NCBI RefSeq assembly: GCF_963677065.1
Contig: NZ_OY781872.1
Coordinates: forward strand, 2,165,419-2,229,418
Reading direction: 5' to 3'
Source: an uncultured Methanoregula sp.
Lineage (GTDB): Archaea > Halobacteriota > Methanomicrobia > Methanomicrobiales > Methanospirillaceae
DNA: 64,000 bases
The notes below the pieces were generated by a model, which worked only from the letters and a program-made list of their open reading frames with translations, did not search any database and was not told the DNA's origin. Below, one piece after another: positions 1 to 8,719 of this stretch (position 1 is its first letter; every line of letters begins with the position of its first letter). The translations under genes were made by a program, and so were the position numbers.

Positions 1-747
1 TTCGTTATCGAGGATTGATGCCAGCATCCCGTGCTCGTAGTAATGGGTCCAGAACCGGTACACTGAGGGCTGATCCTGATCCGAGCAGACCGTATGCTGC
101 TGGAGTATGACCCTTGCGTCCTCATAGTGGAAGGTCTCTGAAAGGCAGAGATAGGGGCAGTTCTTCCAGAATCCGCGGTCTGCGGCTTCCCAGAATTTGC
201 CGGGAATTTTCATTGCGGCCGGTGCTTTCCCGTTGAGCGTATCGAAGATGAATAGTCCACCCGGTTTGAGTGCCTGGTAAATGTTTTCAAGGAGCCGTGT
301 CCGGTCTGCCGGAACAAGCACATCGAAATCACAGAAGATCATCATTGCCAGATCGAACCGGTTCTCAAACGAGAGATCAAGATAATTTTTCCGGAGATAT
401 TCGATCCTCAGTCCTTTCTTTCCGGCGCTCTCTTTTGCGTATGTTATGGAACGTTTTGAGAAATCCACACCGGTCAGATCGTGCCCGGCCTCTGCCAGCA
501 GTTCGCAGTAGAGACCGGGTCCGCAGCCCAGATCCAGGATCGATTTTTTTTCGGTATTGGTGAAGGTCCCGATCCATTGGATGGTTTTTTCAATGGTGGA
601 TCGCTTCCTGCTCGCCGCATCGCAGTCCGGGTTCAGGTGCAGCTCAAGCAGGTGCCGGGAGATATGATCATCCTCCCACATGCTTGCATTGCCCTGTTCA
701 TACAACGGCGGCTGGTGTAATGTTGTGATAAGATGGGATATCTGCAT
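1..747 (-). CDS. SAM-dependent class I methyltransferase (partial, 3' end cut by window edge)
   Basis: Reading the minus strand from an ATG at 747 gives an open frame of 249 codons that runs off the window start without a stop. Motif I of class I methyltransferases is clear (ILDLGCGPG at residues 70-78), followed by an acidic end of strand 2 (GVDFS, 93-97) and a post-motif region containing LKPGGLFIFDT. A Shine-Dalgarno-like GGAGAG lies six bases before the ATG. It probably methylates a small molecule; the substrate cannot be read from the sequence. The fold is certain, the role is not. Confidence 0.85.
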   Translation of the reverse strand, partial: MQISHLITTLHQPPLYEQGNASMWEDDHISRHLLELHLNPDCDAASRKRSTIEKTIQWIGTFTNTEKKSILDLGCGPGLYCELLAEAGHDLTGVDFSKRSITYAKESAGKKGLRIEYLRKNYLDLSFENRFDLAMMIFCDFDVLVPADRTRLLENIYQALKPGGLFIFDTLNGKAPAAMKIPGKFWEAADRGFWKNCPYLCLSETFHYEDARVILQQHTVCSDQDQPSVYRFWTHYYEHGMLASILDNE

Positions 748-1114
748 AGTATTCTCTCCATTCAGGTTGTTGTTCAAAAACAATACCGGATTGTACCTGG
801 CCGGAACCTCAACGGTAGTGCATCTGCGTATGGATACAGGTACCGTCCGGAGGCGCTGCCGGGTGATGAGCTGTTATGGCAGCCTTCGAGAATCAGCTAT
901 TCAATGCCGGTGAAAATCTGCCGGGTTTCGATAAACCTTTTGTGGTTTTTTTGCATTCCTGCACGGGGGACCGTCTTGCGGCCATATGCCCCGTTCCCCC
1001 TCATCCCTCCCCGGCCTGGTGACTCCCGACTACACCGGCCCGGCCACCGCCCGGGGTATCGCGATTTTTGAAGTTTTGAAAAAAAGAATTGGATTTTTTA
1101 AAAATTCCGGCTTC
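748..1114. other. Intergenic region, no gene seen
   Basis: The stretch separates the start of the methyltransferase from the 3' end of the lipoprotein gene, both on the minus strand. Short open frames here show no conserved motif or believable ribosome binding site. The right end contains runs of T on the minus strand that fit a transcription end for the lipoprotein gene. Confidence 0.5.
1076..1105 (-). terminator. Oligo-T terminator region after lipoprotein gene
   Basis: On the minus strand, directly after the stop codon of the lipoprotein gene, there are two T-rich runs, the second with seven consecutive T. Archaeal RNA polymerase stops at such oligo-T stretches without needing a hairpin. 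Confidence 0.45.
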
Positions 1115-1657
1115 TTATGCCCGGACACCATTCCAGTACTGGGTGGTGTTCTTCAGGGCATCTTTGCCGTCAGCGGTGTATACCCAGAGGCCCTTGAATG
1201 ACTTATCATCAGTGGCTTTCTCAAAGACGAAGAACCCGGAAGAGACTCCCTTGTCATCGGTCTCGTTCCAGGTGCCGGCAATTTTGCTGTCCTGAACTAT
1301 TGCGGAGATGGTGCCGTTACCATGGCTGTAGGATCCGGTCACGGATGAACCGGCCTGGGCGAGCGTGAGAATCTCGATGGTGTCGGCCGAACCCTTGGTA
1401 CTGTAGGTGGTGTTCCATGTGCCGTTCCATGCTGCGGGTGCCTGGGCCGGTGCAGCGGTTGTTGCTACCGCGGTAACATTTGCATCTGCGGCCGGGGTCG
1501 CGGATGCTGCTGCGGGTGCGGTCGTAGTTGCGGGGGCAGCGGTGGCGGTCGTGGCAGCGGGAGTGGCCGCTGTGGTTGCAGGCGAGCTTGTGCAGCCGGC
1601 AGCGAGCAGCATGGCGCAGACGATGCCGGTGAAGATAAGAACCAGTAATTTTCTCAT
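1115..1657 (-). CDS. Secreted lipoprotein with Ala/Thr/Pro linker
   Basis: The 180-residue protein starts with a lipoprotein signal (MRKLLVLIFTG..., lipobox LAAGC with the acceptor cysteine at residue 22). Residues 25-75 are an Ala/Thr/Pro-rich low-complexity linker typical of archaeal cell-surface proteins. The C-terminal 105 residues (NGTWNTTYS..., GSVTGSY, IAGTWNE, GLWVYT) look like a small beta-barrel of repeated strand pairs, resembling lipocalin-like or META-like surface domains, but no family is firmly recognised. It is probably anchored to the outer face of the membrane. A TATA-like AATTAATTAG lies about 30 bases upstream on the minus strand. Confidence 0.8.
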   Translation of the reverse strand: MRKLLVLIFTGIVCAMLLAAGCTSSPATTAATPAATTATAAPATTTAPAAASATPAADANVTAVATTAAPAQAPAAWNGTWNTTYSTKGSADTIEILTLAQAGSSVTGSYSHGNGTISAIVQDSKIAGTWNETDDKGVSSGFFVFEKATDDKSFKGLWVYTADGKDALKNTTQYWNGVRA

Positions 1658-2066
1658 AATGATCTTAACCCGTTGCCGCGTTTCTCTAATTAATCCTGCT
1701 GGATTGATCCGGCACGATGGTTGTTTCCTGGTCAGAAAAAGATCCCATCGCGCCTGACCGGCCCTTTGTGTCTGTTCTGTAATGACGTGGCCAAGGAGTG
1801 GACCGGCCGGCGACTTCCATCTTTCTTTACCCTCGTGCCGATATTTCTCGGAACCATCCCCAGGATTGCTGCAAAAAAATTTTCACTCATCGCCGTGGTT
1901 ATGCTCCGGGCCCGAGAATATTTTTCATGGAAGATCCCGTGACCGGAACCGGTAGTGTCTTGATCGGCATTGATACCCTATCGCTGTACGCACGTGAGGT
2001 CGCTCTTGCGGTTGTAATTCTCTGCCTGGCATGGAAAAAATGCAAAAAACCGGGTGCTGATTTCCC
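1658..2066. other. Divergent intergenic region between lipoprotein and efflux pump
   Basis: The two flanking genes are transcribed away from each other, so both promoters should lie here. A minus-strand TATA-like element sits near 1686-1696. No gene is supported: short frames on both strands lack motifs and start signals. Confidence 0.4.
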
Positions 2067-3542
2067 GTGAGCGGGCTCTCCGATACAACAGTTCGGCGCC
2101 TTATCACGACAACCGTTGTGCTCGGTTCGTTCATGGGGGCGGCCGATGCAAGTATCGTCATCATGGCGATGCCGACCCTGGCCGGGTACTTCAGCGCAGG
2201 GACGAGCGAGGCCTTGTGGATCCTGATATCCTATCTCCTTGTCGTCACTGCGTTTCTCATCCCCTTTGGCCGGCTCGGGGACCTGCACGGGCAGAAGAAG
2301 ATCTATATCGCGGGTTTTGCACTCTTTACCCTGAGTTCCGCTCTGTGCGGGATCTCGGCTGATCTGTCCGGCCTGATCCTCTGCCGGGCCCTCCAGGGAC
2401 TGGGCGGGGCAATGATCGTCTCCACCGGTCCTGCCATCATCTCGCTTTCGATCCCGGCAGAGGTGCGGGGCAGGGCGTTCGGGTACCTCTCATCGGCTAA
2501 CGGGCTTGGCCTTGCAGCCGGGTTCGGCCTTGGGGGTCTCATCCTGCCGTTCCTCCCGTGGCAGTGGATCTTCTTCATCAACATCCCGATTGGAATTGCA
2601 GCATGCGGGATCGCGTACTTTTGTATCCCCCCGGACCTTCCGCACCGGGGAGCGCAGTGTGTGAAGTTTGACGTTTTCGGTGCACTTCTCATCATGCTCT
2701 CGGCCGGACTCTTCGTGTACATCCTCTCGATCGGCCATGAACTCGGCTTCACAAATCCGGTCATTCTTGCAGCAGGGATACTCTCGCTGGTCTCCTGCGC
2801 AGCTTTCATTGTATACGAACGCCGGCAGTCTTCGCCTCTCATCCCGTTTATGCTGTTGAAGAACCCGGCAGTCGGGTTCGGGTTCGGAGCAACCCTGGTC
2901 CACCGCATCGTGATCGCCGGGATGACATTCCTTCTCCCGCTCTACTTTGTGCTGGTGCTGGGCTATTCAACAGCGTTCACCGGGTTCCTTCTCTTCGTCC
3001 CGTCCCTGGTCATCATGGTGACCGGGCCGCTTGCCGGATCCCTGTCAGACCGGTGGGGTTCGTGGGGGCTCTGCGTGCTTGCCGGATTCCTCCTCCTCCT
3101 CTCGCTTGTCCTCTTCATTGTCTGTCATGATACGTCGGCTCTCATTCTCATCATCCCCGCCCTTCTCCTGCGGGCTGCCTCCATCGGGCTGTTCGTATCG
3201 CCGAACCTGCGGAGCATTCTTTCATCGGTTCCCCGGGAGCACCGGGGGGCCGCGTCCGCTATCTGGTCCTTTGTGAGCTACCTTGCTTCCATCATCGGGA
3301 TTGCGATCTTCGAGTCAATCTTCGATATCTGGATCCGGGACAATGGGCCGGAGGGAATACCCGGCGCGATCCCTCTTGTCAACACGTTTCCCGCTCTCGT
3401 CAACGGCTTCCAGATCGCGTTCCTGGCCGGCATGGTCTTTGTCTTCTGCATGATCGTGCTGACCGTCTTGATAAAGGACGGGGACCCGTACGGGAAGGAA
3501 GAACCTGCCCGGTGTGAAATGCCGGAAACAGCCGCAGAGTGA
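2067..3542 (+). CDS. MFS drug efflux transporter, DHA2 (EmrB/QacA) type
   Basis: The 491-residue protein begins at a GTG codon and has about 14 hydrophobic helices, the count expected for the DHA2 branch. The first-loop motif A is present (GRLGDLHGQKK, about residues 70-80), as is a TM5 motif C-like stretch (GLAAGFGLGGLI). It most likely exports lipophilic toxic compounds using the proton gradient. The neighbouring genes do not indicate a substrate. The next in-frame ATG is 22 codons downstream, inside the first helix, so the GTG start is preferred. Confidence 0.9.
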   Translation: MSGLSDTTVRRLITTTVVLGSFMGAADASIVIMAMPTLAGYFSAGTSEALWILISYLLVVTAFLIPFGRLGDLHGQKKIYIAGFALFTLSSALCGISADLSGLILCRALQGLGGAMIVSTGPAIISLSIPAEVRGRAFGYLSSANGLGLAAGFGLGGLILPFLPWQWIFFINIPIGIAACGIAYFCIPPDLPHRGAQCVKFDVFGALLIMLSAGLFVYILSIGHELGFTNPVILAAGILSLVSCAAFIVYERRQSSPLIPFMLLKNPAVGFGFGATLVHRIVIAGMTFLLPLYFVLVLGYSTAFTGFLLFVPSLVIMVTGPLAGSLSDRWGSWGLCVLAGFLLLLSLVLFIVCHDTSALILIIPALLLRAASIGLFVSPNLRSILSSVPREHRGAASAIWSFVSYLASIIGIAIFESIFDIWIRDNGPEGIPGAIPLVNTFPALVNGFQIAFLAGMVFVFCMIVLTVLIKDGDPYGKEEPARCEMPETAAE

Positions 3543-4372
3543 GCCGGCCCGGATTTTTCCCCGTCAAATCTGCAACCGGGACTTTCTGGTCCCGGCCGCA
3601 TTCCAGGATCCGTATGTCCGGCAGTTTCCGGACCCCCCTGCCGGTTCTCCGGACAACTACGAGTACGGGATTTCACTCCCGATCGCGTCCAAAAGGCAAT
3701 AATAAGGTTTTTTTCAGGGGCTGGAATCCCAACAATTTTGGCAAAACATCCATTTTACATGCATATTGCCGGGCCGATGCGCTGTAATTCGCAAAAAAAC
3801 GCGACCCTCCAGAAATCCGTTTTTCAAATCAGGCTTATTCTGCCAAACGGGGCATTTTGCGGGGAGATAATTTCCCGGGGTTTTGTCCGTATTCCGGTTG
3901 GTTCACTCCGAGGGAGAACGGATAAACAAAGAGAGTGACGGGTGACAGATGCCCGAGCGCTTTCGGGACTCCTAATACAGGGATCTAAAACAGGCCTTCT
4001 TTTCATTTTCCAATACGGTTGGTCGATCCGGCCTGAGAAACGCCCTCCATACTCTGCCATACCTGCCTGGTCATCTCCGGCGTGGAAAACGGAAAATTGG
4101 GGGAAACCTGGCTGCATTTTCGCGAAACCTGGTTGGTGTTGTGCATCGGGATTCTCCAGGTACGGGAGGTCTCCGACGGAGAACTGATCGGGCCGGAGTA
4201 CAGGTCCCCGGGAGCCTTGCCGGGCAGGGGATTGGGGGGCAAGGTTTCCCGGGCAGGTTGGAACAACCGCGAAAGGGGTGGACGGGTCTTTTCCGGGTCC
4301 TGGATGGACCCTGTGAAAAGGGTTGTGTACCGGAAAGATTCCGGTGGGATCCGATGAAAATATTTCCGGAGA

Positions 4373-4416
4373 TTACCGGAATTATTTTTGAAATTTTTTT
4401 CAATTTTTTCCGGTAA
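4373..4416. repeat. Nested inverted repeat
   Basis: Outer arms TTACCGGAA (4373-4381) and TTCCGGTAA (4408-4416) are perfectly complementary. Inside them TTGAAA (4388-4393) and TTTCAA (4398-4403) form a second complementary pair. The RNA or DNA could form one long stem interrupted by T-rich bulges. It lies in the A+T-rich flank before the ATPase gene. Confidence 0.6.
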
Positions 4417-4466
4417 AATTTTTTGAAAATGTTGTCCGATTTTTCCGGAACCATACGAGTGTCTAC

Positions 4467-4494
4467 GCGCAAAACGCCTCATCGGGTTTTGCGC
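4467..4494. repeat. Perfect 9-bp hairpin
   Basis: Arms GCGCAAAAC (4467-4475) and GTTTTGCGC (4486-4494) pair perfectly around a ten-base loop and are followed by TTTATATTA on the plus strand. It could be a terminator-like structure, a protein binding site or a border element of the A+T-rich insert. Confidence 0.6.
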
Positions 4495-4566
4495 TTTATA
4501 TTACCGTTTTCGTATTTGAAATGGATAATGCCAATGAGACTTGTTTCAATAATTTTTGGTAAACAA

Positions 4567-4580
4567 CCTTTATAAAAAAA
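4567..4580 (+). promoter_or_regulatory. TATA box of the A+T-rich ATPase gene
   Basis: The sequence CCTTTATAAAAAAA is a good archaeal TATA element. Transcription would start near 4595-4600, giving a leader of about 35-40 bases before the ATG at 4635. Confidence 0.5.
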
Positions 4581-4634
4581 AGTTAAAATAAAAAATATAA
4601 TAAGATATTACACTCATTGCTCCTATGTGAGTCT

Positions 4635-6710
4635 ATGGGGACAATTGTTGCGGATGTAAAAGATAATCTTCTCTCAACGAATCCTGAAGAAGAGGTATTA
4701 CTAAAACCATTTCTCGATGGATTTGATATTACTTGGGGAAGACGTCGAAAAGGGGTAAATACTGAATTATCCGTATATTTTCTCAAACCATTTCCGTATA
4801 TTGAAGAATCGTTTGGTTTTTCTAGAGAAATTATGTTAGTATATTCAGACTATAAAAATATCGAACCTCGGGCAATTCAAGCAGCAGAACATTTCATTAC
4901 AGATATGCCGGCAACCGGGAGAGTAGAAAATTTAAATTATTTTTTAATATCCGAAAATAAAGATGTTGAAGCATGGACTTCGAAATATTTATCTGAAAAC
5001 CCTGAGTCGCGAATAATTGTTCCTTTTTATGCTGACGATTTAAGAAATGCTAAGGGCGATGCATATTTTGTCAGAAATGTACTTACTAAACATCTCTATG
5101 GTCGAGATCTATTTGATTATCGTTTACCCATTCTATCTGATTACTATTTCTTTGGAAGGAAAGATATAGTTGCAGATATTTATGACTCGATAAATAAAAA
5201 CGAGAATAAGGGAGTTTTTGGGCTCCGAAAAACTGGGAAAACATCTGTATTACTTAAAATAACTCGTCAAATAAAAGAAAATAAAATCGGAGAAGTATTC
5301 TTTTTTGATTGTCAATCACCCTCAATTAAAAAGCTACGATGGTACGAACTGTACGAAAAAATTTGTAAAGAAATTTCAGAAAAATTTGCTATAGACTTTT
5401 CGGGCAAATTTGATGAAAAATATGCGGCGGATTCATTTTTAAAATTTATATCAGAATGTAAAACATGTGGGAAAATTATATTAATTTTTGATGAAATTGA
5501 AAATATTACTCCAATTTCTGAAGAGCAACATTGGAAATCCGATTTTGTTAGTTTTTGGCAAACATTTAGATCCGTCCAGACACAACATCGAATGATATCA
5601 ACCATAATTGTTGGTGTTAATCCATACCCTTGCGAGATGGCTCGGATTAATAATATTCAAAACCCATTGTTCGGAATTGTATCTTATAGATACTTGAAGG
5701 GTTTAGGACTATCTGATCTCAAAATTATGATCCACACATTAGGAAAAAAAATGGGGATTAAATTTGAAGAAGATGCATATCAGTATGTTTTTATGCGGTA
5801 TGGGGGTCATCCGTATCTTACAAGAATTGCCTGTAGTTATTTGAATTCAACATTAGTAGGCCTTGCTGAAAAGAAACCAATTACAATCACCAAAGAATTA
5901 TTAATGAAATTAGAAGAATTAATTGATGCCCAACTCTTTTTTTATTCAGAAAGTGTCATTTCTGAATTGGAACATTTCTATAATGAGGAATATCACTTGT
6001 TAGAATTAATTGCAAGTGGCCAGAAAGCGAAATTTTTAGACGAGGCGAAAAATCAAGAATATATCAAGCATTTAACAGAATATGGCTTAATTTCGTATGA
6101 TGAAAATAAAATGCCTATGATTTCCATTCCGATTATTGGCAGGTATATTGGATTAGATTTAATGAAAAGAGAAGGCAGGAAAACAATATACAAAATAATA
6201 GAACCTAATGATAGAGAGATTTGGTTTATTAATATCAAAAGATCTTTATTATCTGACATTCGCCTATTGGAAAAAAATAGTAAAATAAAACAAATGCCCT
6301 CTCTTTTTGGTGCAAATTCATTTCCAAATGCAGAGGAATTTTCTCAACTTTCGGTAGCCACGGATAATACATCTTTTTGCGCTTTTGTTAATGCATGTTA
6401 CAGATGTTTTGTTGAATCTATTGACAAATATGGAAGATCTATCGGAAAAAATAATTATTTCTCAAATGAAATAAAAAATAACTACCCTGATCTATGGAAT
6501 GCACTTTATAGAATACGATTATATCGTCATAAGTGTGATCATCTTGAATTAAAAGATCAGCTTCATAATGATTTTTTAAACTTTATTAAGACCGATTTGG
6601 AAGGAAAACGAGCAGATGAAATTCCTGATGTTCATTTCTTTATGCAGCAATGTGTTTTAGATAGCTTATTTTTTAGTGTCCAAATTGAATTGAATAAATT
6701 AAATAAATAA
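4635..6710 (+). CDS. STAND/AAA-type ATPase with C-terminal HEPN-like RNase signature (candidate defence protein)
   Basis: The ATG at 4635 gives 691 residues; a TTG six codons upstream (4617) is possible, and the residue numbers here count from that TTG. Residues 70-180 form an alpha/beta N-terminal domain ending in YGRDLFDYRLP and a FFGR switch. A P-loop ATPase follows, with Walker A GLRKTGKTS (202-210) and Walker B IILIFDEIE (287-295). A winged-helix-like segment lies near 450-510. The C-terminal helical domain has RHKCDH (637-642), which fits the HEPN ribonuclease motif R-(N/D/H)-x3-H. The gene is far richer in A+T than all neighbours and stands alone between unrelated operons, which suggests transfer. 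By analogy with STAND-type antiphage ATPases, one model is that the ATPase senses a trigger and the HEPN domain cuts RNA. This role is an inference. Confidence 0.75.
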   Translation: MGTIVADVKDNLLSTNPEEEVLLKPFLDGFDITWGRRRKGVNTELSVYFLKPFPYIEESFGFSREIMLVYSDYKNIEPRAIQAAEHFITDMPATGRVENLNYFLISENKDVEAWTSKYLSENPESRIIVPFYADDLRNAKGDAYFVRNVLTKHLYGRDLFDYRLPILSDYYFFGRKDIVADIYDSINKNENKGVFGLRKTGKTSVLLKITRQIKENKIGEVFFFDCQSPSIKKLRWYELYEKICKEISEKFAIDFSGKFDEKYAADSFLKFISECKTCGKIILIFDEIENITPISEEQHWKSDFVSFWQTFRSVQTQHRMISTIIVGVNPYPCEMARINNIQNPLFGIVSYRYLKGLGLSDLKIMIHTLGKKMGIKFEEDAYQYVFMRYGGHPYLTRIACSYLNSTLVGLAEKKPITITKELLMKLEELIDAQLFFYSESVISELEHFYNEEYHLLELIASGQKAKFLDEAKNQEYIKHLTEYGLISYDENKMPMISIPIIGRYIGLDLMKREGRKTIYKIIEPNDREIWFINIKRSLLSDIRLLEKNSKIKQMPSLFGANSFPNAEEFSQLSVATDNTSFCAFVNACYRCFVESIDKYGRSIGKNNYFSNEIKNNYPDLWNALYRIRLYRHKCDHLELKDQLHNDFLNFIKTDLEGKRADEIPDVHFFMQQCVLDSLFFSVQIELNKLNK

Positions 6711-6800
6711 ATTTTAGAATTTCCCCCTTTGAATGGTTGTAGCATAAATGTTTTTTAAATTATGGGATTTTTTTCATTTGCATTGGTAGAATTAGCTTAA

Positions 6801-6810
6801 CTATATTTTA
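6801..6810 (+). promoter_or_regulatory. TATA box of the cbi operon
   Basis: CTATATTTTA lies about 50 bases before the first cbi gene, the right distance for a start site near 6830 and a short leader. No cobalamin riboswitch fold is recognisable between it and the gene. Confidence 0.4.
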
Positions 6811-6853
6811 TCCTCTACAAAACAACCCTTAATACGTTACCGCAACAAAACTT

Positions 6854-7402
6854 GTGCAGATGCCCGACGAAAAACTTCCCGGTGGTCCGACCCAGGACGA
6901 GATTCTCGCGATATCCCTCTTCAAGCTTGGCCTGAAAAGTACCGATACCGTTCTTGAGATCGGGTGCGGGACCGGCAAAGTCTCGGTTGCCATGGCACGA
7001 GCCTCACAAAAAGTCTGCTCGATCGATATCCGGCCCGAGGCCGTTGCCCTTGCAACGAAGACGGCTCAGGAAGCGGGCGTGCACAATATCGAATTTTTCA
7101 CTGCCGAGGCAACCGCGTTCGTGCACAAGGAAGGGTTGTACGACTGCGCATTTTTGGGCGGGACCAAGAACCTGCTCGCCATTCTTCCCGTTCTTGCAAA
7201 GAAAGTCCGGAGGACAATCGTCATCAACGCGGTGCTCCTCTCAACGCTTGCGGATGCGGTCAATGCCCTGCAGGAACTCGGGCTCTTTGTCGAGGTCGTG
7301 CAGGTGCAGGTCTCGCGGTCGTACGCAATCGCGGGAAGCGTCATGTTCAAGCCCATCGATCCGGTCTATGTCATTGTCGGGCGGGGAGCAGCATGCTCGT
7401 AG
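6854..7402 (+). CDS. cbiT: Cobalt-precorrin-6B C15-methyltransferase (decarboxylating)
   Basis: This 182-residue class I methyltransferase has motif I VLEIGCGTGKVS near residues 37-48 and the CbiT hallmark opening PGGPTQDEI. CbiT methylates C15 and removes the acetate side chain carboxylate at C12 of the corrin precursor in anaerobic cobalamin synthesis. The frame can start at GTG 6854 or at ATG 6860, two codons later. It is the first gene of an eight-gene operon and overlaps cbiL by ten bases, indicating translational coupling. Confidence 0.93.
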   Translation: MQMPDEKLPGGPTQDEILAISLFKLGLKSTDTVLEIGCGTGKVSVAMARASQKVCSIDIRPEAVALATKTAQEAGVHNIEFFTAEATAFVHKEGLYDCAFLGGTKNLLAILPVLAKKVRRTIVINAVLLSTLADAVNALQELGLFVEVVQVQVSRSYAIAGSVMFKPIDPVYVIVGRGAACS

Positions 7403-7998
7403 GGCTCGGCCTCGGGCCCGGGAACCCCGAGCTCCTGACTTTACGGGCAGTGCGGCTGCTGAAAGAAGCGGACGGTGTGTTTGTGCCGGGCCGGATCGCC
7501 CACGATCTTGTAGCCCCGTACCGGGAGCCGGTGATGCTCGACTTCCCGATGACGGACGATGAGAAAAAGATCCGGACGTGCCTGGAAGAGAATGCCCGGA
7601 AGATCGCACCCGTGGCAGAGAACGGCCTCGCGGTCTTCGGCATCCTCGGCGACCCGAACTTCTTCTCCACCTTCTCCCGGCTCTGTGCGGTGATAGCCGA
7701 GACGCACCCGGAGATCGAGTTCCGGACCGAGCCCGGTATCAGTTCGATCACGGCCTTTGCCGCAGCCGGCGGGGTCTCGATCAACGAGGGCTTCAGTGTC
7801 TCGGACGGCACGGTCTCGGACACAAAAGTTCTCATGAAAGTGAGAAAGCCACAAGAGAAGGCTCTGCAGATGCGGGCCGAGGGCTACCGGGAGTTCGTGC
7901 TCGTGGAGCGGATGTACTTCCCGGACATGAAAGTGTACAGGAACGATGAGCTGCCCGAAAAGAGCGATTACATGAGCGTGATGTATGCCCGCAAATAA
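7393..7998 (+). CDS. cbiL: Cobalt-precorrin-2 C20-methyltransferase
   Basis: The start is the ATG at 7393, inside the end of cbiT, because the tetrapyrrole methylase signature begins right there (MLVGLGLGPGNPELLT). The 201-residue protein has the other class III methylase signatures, including GILGDPNFFSTF and PGISSITAFAAA. It adds the methyl group at C20, the first methylation that commits cobalt-precorrin-2 to corrin. It overlaps cbiF by 14 bases. Confidence 0.9.
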   Translation: MLVGLGLGPGNPELLTLRAVRLLKEADGVFVPGRIAHDLVAPYREPVMLDFPMTDDEKKIRTCLEENARKIAPVAENGLAVFGILGDPNFFSTFSRLCAVIAETHPEIEFRTEPGISSITAFAAAGGVSINEGFSVSDGTVSDTKVLMKVRKPQEKALQMRAEGYREFVLVERMYFPDMKVYRNDELPEKSDYMSVMYARK

Positions 7999-8719
7999 TC
8001 CTGAGAAAGTGATCTGGTTTGTCGGCGCCGGTCCTGGCGATCCCGAGCTCATCACGGTGAAGGGAAAGAACCTGCTCGAAAAAGCCGACGTGCTCATCTA
8101 CGCGGGATCGCTTGTCAACCCCGTTCTCGTTGCATCGAGCAAAGCCTCCGAGATGGTGGACAGCTGGGGCATGCATCTCGACGATATGGTTGCGCTCATG
8201 GCCGACCGGGTGAATGCGGGGAAGTTCGTTGTCCGGCTCCACTCGGGCGACCCGGCGCTCTACGGCTCGATCGTTGAGCAGATCGCGGAGCTCAAAAAGC
8301 ACAACATCATGGTCCGGATCGTTCCCGGTGTCTCCTCGGTCTTTGCCGCCGCTGCCGCCCTCACCACCGAGTACACCCCCCGGGGTGTCTCGGAGACCCT
8401 GATCATCACCCGGCCTGCGGGAAAGACCCTTGAGAAGGATTACATTGCCGAGCTCTCGCAGTACCCGGCCACGATGGCCTTCTTCCTCGGGAGCGAGCAC
8501 TTTTTTGACATTACGACAAAACTTGCCTGCCCGAAGGATACCCCGGCAGCGGTGATCTTCCATGCCTCCTGGCCAGACCAGAAGATCATTCTCGGCACGG
8601 TTGCAGATATTGCAGGGAAAGCAAAAGAGGCCGGGATCACCCGGTCCGCACTCCTGATCGTGGGAAAGGCGGTCAGCGGCATTGCATCCGGCTACCAGCG
8701 CTCGCACCTCTACTCATGA
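7985..8719 (+). CDS. cbiF: Cobalt-precorrin-4 C11-methyltransferase
   Basis: 244 residues of a class III tetrapyrrole methylase: WFVGAGPGDPELITVKG at residues 11-27, LHSGDPALYG and RIVPGVSSVFAAAA further on. The length and the YAGSLVNP segment are typical of CbiF/CobM. It methylates C11. The ATG overlaps the end of cbiL, and its own stop overlaps the cbiG start as ATGA. Confidence 0.93.
   Translation: MPANNPEKVIWFVGAGPGDPELITVKGKNLLEKADVLIYAGSLVNPVLVASSKASEMVDSWGMHLDDMVALMADRVNAGKFVVRLHSGDPALYGSIVEQIAELKKHNIMVRIVPGVSSVFAAAAALTTEYTPRGVSETLIITRPAGKTLEKDYIAELSQYPATMAFFLGSEHFFDITTKLACPKDTPAAVIFHASWPDQKIILGTVADIAGKAKEAGITRSALLIVGKAVSGIASGYQRSHLYS

Larger units (their letters stand above)
3543..4634. 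other. Long gene-poor region with hairpins, turning A+T-rich
   Basis: About 1.1 kb without a convincing gene. Open frames on both strands (for example minus 4003-4482) have compositions of shifted frames and no motifs. The right third becomes very A+T-rich, with runs of A and T and two hairpins (annotated separately), and leads into the A+T-rich ATPase gene. It may mark the left flank of an inserted segment. Confidence 0.5.

Noticed and set aside
4003..4482. Minus-strand 159-codon frame before the ATPase gene
   Set aside because: The composition is that of low-complexity A+T-rich and hairpin DNA, without a motif, a ribosome site or a promoter in the right place.
6711..6853. Cobalamin riboswitch before cbiT
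   Set aside because: The leader is too short and lacks the B12-box sequence; archaea rarely use this riboswitch.
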